A DNA stretch of 7,061 bases, taken from NCBI GenBank assembly GCA_947457975.1, contig CANGYC010000127.1, positions 1 through 7,061 of the forward strand, given 5' to 3'. Under the pieces are notes generated by a model. That model was not told the DNA's origin. It worked only from the letters and a program-made list of their open reading frames with translations, and searched no databases. Shown here in pieces: positions 1 through 6,421 of this stretch. The DNA comes from Comamonadaceae bacterium (GTDB lineage: Bacteria; Pseudomonadota; Gammaproteobacteria; Burkholderiales; Burkholderiaceae_C). The first letter of the stretch is position 1, and each line of letters starts with the position of its first letter. The translations under genes and the position numbers were made by a program.

Positions 1-600
1 GTACTCGGCTTCGGCTCTGACCTGGCGCAGACAGCTCATGCGCGTGAGCTGCTGGCCTGTGCCCAGGCCCTGGTGCCAGCGCAGGCAGGCGATATGCCGG
101 CCTACACCCAGGGATTGATGGACCTGGGCGCTACGGTCTGCACCCAGCGCAAGCCCCAATGCCTTCTCTGCCCCATGCAGGCTCTGTGCATGGCGCGGCA
201 GGAAGGGGAGCCCGAACGCTACCCGGTCAAGAGCCGCCGGCTCAAACGCTCAAGCCAGACCTTGTGGTTGCTTTGGGCCGTGCGTGGCGACGGTGCGGTG
301 TGGCTGGAACGCCGGCCCGAGCAGGGCATCTGGGGCGGCCTGTACTGCCTGCCGGTGTTCGAGGATGAGCTGGTGCTGGCTCAGTGCCTGGCCCCGCGGC
401 AGAGGTCGAAGGCCCAGGCGCTCGAACCCTTTCTTCACGTGCTTACCCACCGCGATTTGCACCTGCATCCGGTGCACCTGGCCTGGTCGGCCTCGGGTCC
501 CGCAGGGGCACAGGGCGCGTGGTTCGGGCCGGCCGACTGGCCGAGTCTGGGCCTGCCCGCACCGATTCGCAAACTGTTGGAGGCGGGTGTCCTGGCCTGA
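1..600 (+). CDS. mutY: MutY, A/G-specific adenine DNA glycosylase (3' part, 5' end outside window)
   Basis: MutY removes adenine mispaired with 8-oxoguanine or guanine, starting base excision repair. The frame is open from base 1 to the TGA at 598-600, giving 199 residues; the real start lies upstream. Visible residues 47, 54, 57 and 63 (codons at 139, 160, 169, 187) are cysteines spaced C-X6-C-X2-C-X5-C, the [4Fe-4S] cluster of MutY/EndoIII. They are preceded by QGLMDLGATVC, matching the E. coli stretch that leads into Cys192. A C-terminal NUDIX-like domain, which reads 8-oxoG, follows: WGGLYCLP at residues 111-118, HVLTH at 146-150 and PAPIRKLLEAG near the end. HVLTH sits where E. coli has HTFSH, so the FSH loop reads Leu-Thr-His. 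By alignment with the roughly 350-residue E. coli protein about 145 N-terminal residues are missing, including the helix-hairpin-helix and the catalytic Glu and Asp, so activity cannot be judged here. The gene converges on rapZ with a 7-base gap and no terminator between. Confidence 0.95.
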   Translation, partial: VLGFGSDLAQTAHARELLACAQALVPAQAGDMPAYTQGLMDLGATVCTQRKPQCLLCPMQALCMARQEGEPERYPVKSRRLKRSSQTLWLLWAVRGDGAVWLERRPEQGIWGGLYCLPVFEDELVLAQCLAPRQRSKAQALEPFLHVLTHRDLHLHPVHLAWSASGPAGAQGAWFGPADWPSLGLPAPIRKLLEAGVLA

Positions 601-607
601 AGCGCCC

Positions 608-1498
608 TCAGACGCGCAAGGCGTCGAGTTCTCGGTGGCGCTTGAGCGTGGGCCAGGAGGCGCTGAACGTCTGGGCCAGCGCCTCGACCAGGTACACCGA
701 GCGGTGCTGGCCACCCGTGCAGCCAATGGCCACGGTCACGTAGCTGCGGTGGTCGCGCGCCAGCGCAGCCAGCCAGCGGCCGATGAAGTCCTGGATGTTG
801 CCGAGCATCTCGCCCACTTCCTGGCTGTCGCGCAGGTAGGCAGCCACGGGTTCATCCCGCCCCGTCAGAGCCCGCAGTTCGGCCTCGTAGTGGGGGTTGG
901 GCAGCATGCGGACGTCGAAGACGTAGTCCGCATCCAGCGGCACCCCCCGCTTGAAGGCAAAGGACTCGAACACCAGCGTGAGCTGCGCGCTGGGCGCGGC
1001 AATCAGGCTCTTGACGTAAGCCTGCAGCTGCGCCGCCCGGATCATGCTCGAGTCCAGCACATGGGCCTGCTCGCGCAGTTCGCCCAGGAGCTCGCGCTCG
1101 AGCTCGATGGCCTCGACCAGGGCGCGGTGCTGGTCCGACAACTCCATGCGCGAGAGGGGATGCAGCCGGCGTGTTTCTGAAAAGCGGCGCACCAGCGTCT
1201 CGGTGCTGGCGTCCAGAAAGATCGGTGTGATCTGAATGCCCTGCGCGCGCAACTCGCGCAGCTGCTGGGGCACCAGGGGCAGCGAGGCGGCGCTGCGCAC
1301 GTCCATGGCGATGCCCACTTTCCGCGCGCCATGTCGCTGCTCCAGCGCCACGAAGCTGCCCAGCAGCTCGGGCGGCAGGTTGTCCACACAGTAGTAGCCG
1401 GCATCTTCCAGGGCGTGCAGGGCCACCGACTTGCCCGAACCCGACATGCCGGTGATCAGCACCATCTCCATGGCGGCCTTGGCAGGTGCAGCGCTCAT
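608..1498 (-). CDS. rapZ: RapZ (YvcJ/YhbJ family) nucleotide-binding regulatory protein
   Basis: This is a complete RapZ-family protein of 296 residues (E. coli RapZ has 284). The Walker A motif GMSGSGKS is at residues 17-24, with [16 protein letters not shown] just after it. GIAMDVRS at 62-69 fits the Walker B region. The C-terminal domain, which in E. coli senses glucosamine-6-phosphate and binds RNA, shows [11 protein letters not shown] at 193-203 and GCTGGQHRS at 259-267. In E. coli RapZ delivers the small RNA GlmZ to RNase E to control glmS; GlmY/GlmZ are known from enterobacteria, so here only a nucleotide- and metabolite-binding regulator is claimed. The ATG at 1498 is chosen because an AAGGAG lies 11 bases upstream; the ATG for Met10 (1471) would give a more E. 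coli-like N-terminus and remains possible. The start overlaps the recN stop as ATGA, implying cotranscription and translational coupling. No PTS gene (ptsN, hprK) is visible in the window. Confidence 0.95.
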   Translation of the reverse strand: MSAAPAKAAMEMVLITGMSGSGKSVALHALEDAGYYCVDNLPPELLGSFVALEQRHGARKVGIAMDVRSAASLPLVPQQLRELRAQGIQITPIFLDASTETLVRRFSETRRLHPLSRMELSDQHRALVEAIELERELLGELREQAHVLDSSMIRAAQLQAYVKSLIAAPSAQLTLVFESFAFKRGVPLDADYVFDVRMLPNPHYEAELRALTGRDEPVAAYLRDSQEVGEMLGNIQDFIGRWLAALARDHRSYVTVAIGCTGGQHRSVYLVEALAQTFSASWPTLKRHRELDALRV

Positions 1499-3138
1499 GA
1501 GCCCAACATCTCCTTGGCATGCGCCAGTGTGGTGCTGGACAGGCGCTCGCCGCCGAGCATGCGCGCAATCTCGGCCACGCGCTGTTCGCCGTCCACGGGC
1601 TGCACGCTGCTGCTGGTGGTGCCGCCCTGGGTCTGCTTGGCCACCACCAGGTGGCGGTCGGCGCAGGCGGCCACCTGCGGCAGGTGCGTCACGGCCATGA
1701 CCTGCCGGTCCTGGCCCAGCTGTTTCATGAGGCGGCCGACGGTGTCGGCGACGGCCCCGCCCACGCCGGCATCGACTTCATCAAAAATCAGCGTCTGGGC
1801 CGTGCCCAGCCGGCTCGTGGTCACGGCAATGGCCAGCGCAATGCGCGAGAGCTCGCCGCCCGAGGCCACCTTGCCCACCGGACGCGGCGTGGCACCCGGA
1901 TGACCGGCCACCAGGAACTGCACCTGCTCCAGGCCGTGCTGCTGCGGCTCTTCGAGCTTGTCCAGCCGCACCTCAAACTGCCCGCCTTGCATACCCAGGC
2001 CCTGCATGGCTTGCGTGATCGCTTTGGCCAGTGCAGGGGCCGCCTTGGCCCGGGCCTTGCCCAGGGCCTTGGCCTCGTCCATGAAGGCACTGTGCGCCGC
2101 CGCTTCGGCCTTTTCCAGGGCCGCCAGATCGGTGGCCGCGTCGAGTTTCTGGAGTTCGTCCTTCCAGCCTTGCCAGAGGGCAGGCAGTTCGCCGGGAGGC
2201 CGCTTGTAGCGGCGTGCCAAGCTGACCCAGAGGCCCAGCCGCTCGTCGAGTTCCTGCAGGCGCTGGGGGTCGAGTTCGGCGTGGCGCGCGTAGCTGTTGA
2301 GCGAGTGCACAGCGTCCTCGGCCAGGGCCAGGGCGCTGGCGAGCTCCTCCACGATGGCGGCAAAGCGTGGCTCGATGGTCGACTGCGCCTGCAGGGCCTG
2401 GATGGCGCGGCTCAGAAGCGCGGCGGCGTTCTCGTCGGCGTCCTGCAGCGCATCCACAGCCGACTGCACCGCATCGCGCAAGGCCTGCGCATGAGACAGG
2501 CGGCCGTGCTGCGCATTGAGCTCGTCCCACTCGTCCTCGCCTGGCGAGAGCTTGGCCACTTCGCCAAGCTGCCAAGCCAGGCGCTCTTGCTCGTGCGCCA
2601 GGGTGTCCTGGGCTTGGCGGGCATGCGTCAGCGCTTTTTGCGCCTCACGCCAGGCGGCCCAGCGTGCAGCCAGGGTGTCGGTGGACAGGCCCGCGTAGGC
2701 GTCGAGCAGGCTGCGCACCGACTCGGGCCGGGTCAGGCTCTGCCAGGCATGCTGGCCGTGTATGTCCACCAGCTGGTCGCCCAGCTCGCGCAGCTGCGCC
2801 ACAGTGGCGGGGCTGCCGTTGATCCAGGCGCGGCTCTTGCCCTGGGCGTCGATGGTTCGCCTGAGCAACAGCTCGTCTGCTGCCTGCAGGCCCGCTTCTT
2901 CCAGCCAGGCCTTGAGGGCGGCCGGCGCTTCGAAGGTGGTGCTGATCTCGCAGCGCTGCGCGCCTTCACGCACCACGCCCGCGTCGGCGCGGGCGCCCAG
3001 CGCCAGCTGCAGCGCATCGACCAGGATGGACTTGCCCGCCCCGGTCTCGCCGGTGAGCACGCTAAAGCCTGCGCCCAGGTCAAGCTCGAGTTCCTGGACG
3101 ATGACGAAATCGCGAAGGTAAATGCTTTTGAGGCTCAT
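1495..3138 (-). CDS. recN: RecN, SMC-like ATPase for DNA double-strand-break repair
   Basis: RecN is a cohesin-like ATPase that holds DNA ends or sister chromatids together early in recombinational repair. The protein has 547 residues (E. coli 553) and looks complete. The N-terminal ATPase half has Walker A GETGAGKS at residues 30-37 and the conserved DIHGQH at 125-130. A helical, Ala/Gln/Glu-rich middle (about 150-380) is the short coiled-coil arm. The C-terminal half carries the ABC signature VASGGELSR at 424-432, Walker [11 protein letters not shown] at 449-458 and the switch histidine in AVTHLPQVA (His485). The ATG at 3138 gives the normal family N-terminus [12 protein letters not shown] see no good Shine-Dalgarno before it. 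nadK lies 73 bases upstream and rapZ overlaps the stop by 4 bases. The order nadK-recN also occurs in E. coli. No LexA-type CTGT-N8-ACAG box is visible in the gap, although recN is an SOS gene in E. coli. Confidence 0.97.
   Translation of the reverse strand: MSLKSIYLRDFVIVQELELDLGAGFSVLTGETGAGKSILVDALQLALGARADAGVVREGAQRCEISTTFEAPAALKAWLEEAGLQAADELLLRRTIDAQGKSRAWINGSPATVAQLRELGDQLVDIHGQHAWQSLTRPESVRSLLDAYAGLSTDTLAARWAAWREAQKALTHARQAQDTLAHEQERLAWQLGEVAKLSPGEDEWDELNAQHGRLSHAQALRDAVQSAVDALQDADENAAALLSRAIQALQAQSTIEPRFAAIVEELASALALAEDAVHSLNSYARHAELDPQRLQELDERLGLWVSLARRYKRPPGELPALWQGWKDELQKLDAATDLAALEKAEAAAHSAFMDEAKALGKARAKAAPALAKAITQAMQGLGMQGGQFEVRLDKLEEPQQHGLEQVQFLVAGHPGATPRPVGKVASGGELSRIALAIAVTTSRLGTAQTLIFDEVDAGVGGAVADTVGRLMKQLGQDRQVMAVTHLPQVAACADRHLVVAKQTQGGTTSSSVQPVDGEQRVAEIARMLGGERLSSTTLAHAKEMLGS
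1510..1515 (-). promoter_or_regulatory. Shine-Dalgarno sequence for rapZ inside the end of recN
   Basis: The minus strand reads AAGGAG here, followed by 11 bases and the ATG at 1498. It lies within the last codons of recN. It supports the longer RapZ start over the internal Met10, and it is the clearest ribosome binding site I found in front of a start codon in the window. Confidence 0.6.
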
Positions 3139-3211
3139 GGCAGGAAAGACCGCCGGCAGGGGGCTGGTTTTGGTCGGATCGTACCCTTGGCGCGCGCGCA
3201 GGTTCAGGTCT

Positions 3212-4087
3212 TCAGACGCCGCCCTCGTTCCAGTGCAGTTTCTTGCGCAGCGTATCGAAGTAGCTCCAACGCTGCGGGTGCAGAAAGCGCGCCTGGTGCG
3301 CCGAGCGGGTGACCACGATGCGGTCGCCGTGCAGGAGAGTGGCTAGGGACTGCATGTCGAAGTTCGCGCTGGCATCGCGCCCAGCCACCACCTCAATGGC
3401 GACTTCGCCCTGATCGGGCAGCACGATGGGCCGGTTCGACAGCGTATGCGGGGCAATCGGCACCAGCAGCCAGCCGGCGATCGAGGGATGCATGAGCGGC
3501 CCGCCCGCCGACAGCGCATAAGCCGTCGAGCCCGTGGGGGTGGCGATGATCAGGCCGTCGGCCCGCTGGTTGGCCACAAAGCGGCCGTCGACCTCCACGC
3601 GCAGCTCCACCATGCCCGCAGTCGGGCCGCGGTTGACCACCACATCGTTGAGCGCGGTGGCCGAGAACACGCAGTGGCCGTCGCGCATCACGCGCGCCTG
3701 CATCAGGGCGCGGGCCTCTTCGTCATAGCGGCCTTGCAGCATGGGGCCCAGCGTGGCCTGGAAACCCTCCAAGGGAATGTCGGTGATGAAGCCCAGCCGA
3801 CCCTGGTTGATGCCGATCAGCGGCACCCCGTACTGCGCCAGCTGCCGGCCGATGCCCAGCATGGTGCCGTCGCCGCCCACCACCAGGGCCAGGTCGCACT
3901 GGGCGCCGATCTGCTCCACACTCAAGGCCGGGTAGCCGTTCAGTCCCGTGTTGTTGGCGGTGTCGGCTTCCAGGGCGACCTCGCAACCCTGGCTGTGCAG
4001 GAACTGCGCAATCTCTTCCAGCGCAGAACGCGATCCCACGGCCTGGTACTTGCCAATGAGCGCGACATGCCGGAAATGTGTTTTCAT
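3212..4087 (-). CDS. nadK: NAD kinase
   Basis: NAD kinase phosphorylates NAD to NADP using ATP and is the cytosolic source of NADP. Starting from the ATG at 4087 the protein has 291 residues; E. coli NadK has 292. Motifs in order are the GGDGT loop with the catalytic Asp at residues 71-75 (context [11 protein letters not shown]), [10 protein letters not shown] at about 94-103, the NAD-binding Asn-Asp pair at 147-148, and [16 protein letters not shown] from 182. The C-terminus has the usual [17 protein letters not shown]. An in-frame TTG at 4093 would add Met-Pro; the ATG is preferred because the family commonly begins at this point and neither start has a ribosome binding site. It is probably the first gene of nadK-recN-rapZ and is divergent from hrcA, with 45 bases between start codons. 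Confidence 0.96.
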   Translation of the reverse strand: MKTHFRHVALIGKYQAVGSRSALEEIAQFLHSQGCEVALEADTANNTGLNGYPALSVEQIGAQCDLALVVGGDGTMLGIGRQLAQYGVPLIGINQGRLGFITDIPLEGFQATLGPMLQGRYDEEARALMQARVMRDGHCVFSATALNDVVVNRGPTAGMVELRVEVDGRFVANQRADGLIIATPTGSTAYALSAGGPLMHPSIAGWLLVPIAPHTLSNRPIVLPDQGEVAIEVVAGRDASANFDMQSLATLLHGDRIVVTRSAHQARFLHPQRWSYFDTLRKKLHWNEGGV

Positions 4088-4093
4088 TGGCAA

Positions 4094-4099
4094 ATTACA
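4094..4099 (-). promoter_or_regulatory. Possible -10 element for nadK
   Basis: The minus strand reads TGTAAT (5 of 6 matches to TATAAT), ending 6 bases before the nadK ATG. Transcription would start at or next to the start codon. The best -35 candidate, TCTACG at 4117-4122 with a 17-base spacer, is poor (3 of 6). This is a weak call from consensus matching alone. Confidence 0.25.
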
Positions 4100-4118
4100 T
4101 CACAAGGCTCCAGCTTCG

Positions 4119-4124
4119 TAGAAT
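4119..4124 (+). promoter_or_regulatory. Possible -10 element for hrcA
   Basis: TAGAAT (5 of 6 matches to TATAAT) ends 8 bases before the hrcA ATG. A -35-like ATTACA (4 of 6) is at 4094-4099, but the spacer is 19 bases, longer than ideal. A start about 7 bases downstream of the -10 would fall near 4131, leaving almost no leader; this agrees with the lack of a Shine-Dalgarno before hrcA. The call is weak and rests on consensus matching. Confidence 0.3.
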
Positions 4125-4132
4125 CGCACTCC

Positions 4133-5152
4133 ATGTTGGACGATCGCGCCAAACTGCTGCTCAAGGCCCTTGTCGAGCGATACATCGCCGACGGTCAACC
4201 CGTGGGCTCGCGCACCCTCTCCAAGGCCTCGGGCCTGGAGCTCTCGCCCGCGACCATTCGCAATGTCATGAGCGACCTGGAGGAGCTGGGTCTGATCGTC
4301 AGCCCCCACACCTCGGCCGGCCGCATCCCGACCGCGCGCGGCTACCGCCTGTTCGTGGACACCATGCTGACTGCCCAGCGCAGCCCCGGCTCGATCGAGT
4401 CCATGGTGGCCCAGCAAACGCTCACCCCCGACCAGCCGCAGAAGGTCATCAGCAATGCCGCGCACATGCTCTCGAGCCTGTCGCACTACGTCGGCGTGGT
4501 CATGGCGCCCCGGCGGTCATCGGTGTTCAAGCACATCGAATTTCTGCGCCTATCGGAGCGGCGCCTGCTGGTCATCATCGTCTCGCCTGAGGGTGATGTG
4601 CAGAACCGCGTGATCTTCACCGAGACCGACTACACCGGCAGCCAGCTGATTGAGGCGGCCAACTTCCTCAATTCGCATTACGCCGGGCTGGACATCGACT
4701 CAGTGCGTGAGCGCCTGAAGACCGAGGTCGAGGCCCTGCGCGGCGAAATTGCCGCCCTCATGCAGGCGGCCGTGCAGGTGGGCTCGGAGGCCATCGAGTC
4801 GCGCGACGAGGTGGTGATCTCCGGTGAACGCAACCTGCTCACGGTCAGCGATTTTTCCAGCGACATGGGCAGCCTGCGCAAATTGTTCGATCTCTTCGAG
4901 CAAAAGGCCCAGCTGATCCGCCTGCTCGATGTCTCTAGCCGCGCCGAGGGTGTGCGCATCTACATCGGCGGCGAAAGCCAGGTCGTGCCCTTCCAGGAGC
5001 TGTCGGTGGTTACCGCTCCTTACGAGGTCGATGGTCAGGTGGTGGGCACGCTGGGGGTGATCGGCCCCACGCGCATGCCCTATGACCGCATGATCCAGAT
5101 CGTGGACATCACCTCCAAGCTGGTCAGCACCGCGCTGAGCTACAGCAAGTAA
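4133..5152 (+). CDS. hrcA: HrcA, heat-inducible transcription repressor
   Basis: HrcA represses chaperone genes such as groESL by binding the CIRCE inverted repeat, and its folding depends on GroEL. The protein has 339 residues, normal for the family. The N-terminal winged helix (about 1-76) starts [18 protein letters not shown] and includes VGSRTLSK and [19 protein letters not shown], then the wing [20 protein letters not shown]. The GAF-like and dimerisation part follows, with SGERNLL at about 230 and [20 protein letters not shown] at 296-315. The ATG at 4133 is chosen because it gives the canonical N-terminus; the frame stays open far upstream, but that stretch is antisense to nadK. No Shine-Dalgarno is seen. 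The grpE-dnaK-dnaJ genes that often accompany hrcA are not in the window; downstream is a REP pair and a convergent catabolic operon. No full CIRCE element is visible upstream. Confidence 0.97.
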   Translation: MLDDRAKLLLKALVERYIADGQPVGSRTLSKASGLELSPATIRNVMSDLEELGLIVSPHTSAGRIPTARGYRLFVDTMLTAQRSPGSIESMVAQQTLTPDQPQKVISNAAHMLSSLSHYVGVVMAPRRSSVFKHIEFLRLSERRLLVIIVSPEGDVQNRVIFTETDYTGSQLIEAANFLNSHYAGLDIDSVRERLKTEVEALRGEIAALMQAAVQVGSEAIESRDEVVISGERNLLTVSDFSSDMGSLRKLFDLFEQKAQLIRLLDVSSRAEGVRIYIGGESQVVPFQELSVVTAPYEVDGQVVGTLGVIGPTRMPYDRMIQIVDITSKLVSTALSYSK

Positions 5153-5170
5153 GCCCGCCCGGGCACGCCC

Positions 5171-5188
5171 ACCATCGCCACCATCGCC
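5171..5188. repeat. Two tandem copies of a 9-base unit
   Basis: ACCATCGCC occurs twice back to back (5171-5179 and 5180-5188). The second copy runs into the outer end of the left REP-like palindrome, whose edge reads CATCGCC. The duplication may be a by-product of REP insertion or of slippage. Confidence 0.8.
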
Positions 5189-5207
5189 CAGAAGACTGGG
5201 CTCCTAC
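5182..5207 (-). repeat. REP-like unit 1 (left copy)
   Basis: Read on the minus strand from 5207: GTAG, GA, then a perfect 6-bp stem GCCCAG / CTGGGC around the loop TCTT, then GATG. The GTAG head and short palindrome are the marks of REP sequences mobilised by RAYT (TnpA-REP, Y1) transposases. The stem here is fully paired, so this copy looks like the intact one. Confidence 0.6.
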
Positions 5208-5226
5208 GGGCTCCATGAATCTTTAC

Positions 5227-5252
5227 GTAGGAGCCGAGTCTTCTGGGCGATG
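5227..5252 (+). repeat. REP-like unit 2 (right copy)
   Basis: Read on the plus strand: GTAG, GA, stem GCCGAG / CTGGGC with one G-G mismatch, loop TCTT, then GATG. It differs from unit 1 at a single base (5236, G where unit 1 has C). It ends 11 bases before the stop codon of the convergent CoA-transferase gene. Confidence 0.6.
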
Positions 5253-5263
5253 TGTGCCTGCGC

Positions 5264-6421
5264 TCAGTCGGGCAGCCACCCTGGCGCCGAGTTATCCAGG
5301 CGGGGCGGGGCTTCGGGTGCGCAGGGGCGCTGGCCATCGAAGCGCATGGGCGTGGCCACCATGGGCGGGCTGTCTGCGGTGGGCGCCAGGCGCATGCCGC
5401 GCGCCAGCACATGTGGGTGCGCCATCACCTGGGCCACGTCCAGGATGGGGGAGCAGGGCACAGCGCAGTGCTCCAGCAGGGCCACCCATTGCGCGGTGCT
5501 GCGCTGAAGTGTCCAGCCGGTGATCAGCGGCACCAGCTCGCTGCGGTGCTGCACACGCGCCGGGTTGGTGGCAAAGCGCGCATCGGTCGCCACGCCAGCA
5601 TGGCCGGCCGCCTCGCAAAAGCGCGCGAACTGGCCGTCGTTGCCGATGGCCAGCACCATGTGGCCGTCCTGCGTGGGAAGCACCTGGTAAGGCACGATGT
5701 TCGGATGCGCGTTGCCCATGCGGGTGGGCGTGATGCCGCCCACCAGCTGGTTGCTGGCCTGGTTGGCCAGCATGGCCACCTGCACGTCAAAGAGCGCCGC
5801 ATCGATCACGCGGCCACGGCCGGTGCGGGTGCGCTCATGCAGGGCGGCCAGGATGGCCGTGGTGGCGTACACCCCGGTCATCAGGTCGACCACGGCCACG
5901 CCCACTTTCTGCGGCTCGGCGCCCTTGTCCCCGGTGATGCTCATGAGGCCACCTTCGGCCTGGATGGCGAAGTCGTAGCCCGCCTTGTGCGCCATGGGGC
6001 CGTCCTGGCCGTAGCCCGTGATGGAGCAGTACACCAGGCCGGGGTTGAGGGCCTGCAGGCTGGCCGCATCCAGCCCGTACTTGGCCAGCTGCCCGACCTT
6101 GTAGTTCTCCAGCACCACGTCGGCTTCGCGGGCGAGCTCGCGCACCACTTGCGCTCCTTCAGGGCTGGCGATGTCGATGGCCACCGAGCGCTTGCCTCGG
6201 TTGGCGCACAGGAAGTAGGCCGCCACCTTGTCTTCGCCGTCGCCCCACCAGGGCGGGCCCCAGGTGCGGGTGTCGTCCCCCGCGCCCGGGCGTTCCACTT
6301 TGAGCACCTGCGCGCCGTAGTCGGCCAGCAACTGGCCGGCCCAGGGGCCCGCCAGCACGCGCGACAGGTCCAGCACCTTGATGCCGGCCAGGGGCTTGGG
6401 CAGGGCTTGGGGCGTGGCCAT
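5264..6421 (-). CDS. Class III (CaiB/BaiF) CoA-transferase, probably succinyl-CoA:glutarate CoA-transferase
   Basis: Class III CoA-transferases move CoA between acids through an aspartyl-CoA intermediate. The 385-residue protein begins LAGIKVLDLSRVLAGPWAGQ and has VERPGAGDDTRTWGPPWW at about 42-59. NPGLVYCSITGYGQDGP follows at 126-142, and the probable catalytic Asp150 lies in AGYDFAIQAEGGLMSITG. GNAHPNIVPYQ at 236-246 and GNDGQFARFC further on closely recall human SUGCT, which makes glutaryl-CoA from glutarate and succinyl-CoA. The start ATG at 6421 shares its A with the gcdH stop (TGATG), so the two are translationally coupled; this supports glutarate as substrate. No Shine-Dalgarno is evident. 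The C-terminus ends PPRLDNSAPGWLPD, whereas SUGCT has PPPLLGQHT and about a further helix, so the tail looks short or divergent. Substrate assignment is inference from resemblance and context. Confidence 0.9.
   Translation of the reverse strand: MATPQALPKPLAGIKVLDLSRVLAGPWAGQLLADYGAQVLKVERPGAGDDTRTWGPPWWGDGEDKVAAYFLCANRGKRSVAIDIASPEGAQVVRELAREADVVLENYKVGQLAKYGLDAASLQALNPGLVYCSITGYGQDGPMAHKAGYDFAIQAEGGLMSITGDKGAEPQKVGVAVVDLMTGVYATTAILAALHERTRTGRGRVIDAALFDVQVAMLANQASNQLVGGITPTRMGNAHPNIVPYQVLPTQDGHMVLAIGNDGQFARFCEAAGHAGVATDARFATNPARVQHRSELVPLITGWTLQRSTAQWVALLEHCAVPCSPILDVAQVMAHPHVLARGMRLAPTADSPPMVATPMRFDGQRPCAPEAPPRLDNSAPGWLPD

Larger units (their letters stand above)
5182..5252. repeat. Inverted pair of REP-like elements (BIME-like) forming a long hairpin
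   Basis: Bases 5182-5208 and 5226-5252 are inverted copies: 27 positions pair with a single G-G mismatch (5198/5236), around a 17-base loop (5209-5225). Each copy has the make-up of a REP element: GTAG, then GA, then a small palindrome, then GATG. The copies point outward, with the two GTAG ends facing each other. The arms could also fold separately into two small hairpins. There is no T-run on either side, so it is not a standard intrinsic terminator, but it sits between convergent genes (hrcA and the CoA-transferase) and could end transcription or protect both 3' ends. The inverted repeat is certain; the REP assignment is by resemblance to REP elements of Pseudomonas and relatives. Confidence 0.85.

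Noticed and set aside
284..1180. Plus-strand frame of 298 codons running across the end of mutY into rapZ
   Set aside because: It overlaps two well-supported genes in other frames and shows no family signature.
3190..3201. Alternating GC tract between nadK and recN as a Z-DNA or regulatory site
   Set aside because: The run is only about 10 bases in a GC-rich genome and has no partner or conserved context visible here.
3178..3206. Promoter for recN (TACGAT with TGAACC upstream)
   Set aside because: Matches are 4 of 6 and 3 of 6, no better than expected by chance; recN is more simply read from the nadK promoter.
1519..3312. Plus-strand open frame of 597 codons opposite recN
   Set aside because: It is exactly antisense to recN, which has all family motifs; long antisense frames are common in GC-rich genes, and the translation shows no recognisable domain.
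4088..4093. TTG at 4093 as the nadK start
   Set aside because: It would add only Met-Pro; the ATG at 4087 is a better codon, gives a typical length, and neither has a ribosome binding site.
3446..4132. In-frame upstream extension of hrcA (about 229 codons)
   Set aside because: It is antisense to nadK and has no family similarity; HrcA is complete from the ATG at 4133.
4123..4149. Possible CIRCE operator before hrcA
   Set aside because: The left half matches 7 of 9 bases but the expected right half after 9 bases has essentially no match, so no inverted repeat exists.
5182..5252. Classical Rho-independent terminator
   Set aside because: The hairpin is strong but no T-run follows on either strand, and its internal GTAG-palindrome units fit a REP pair better.
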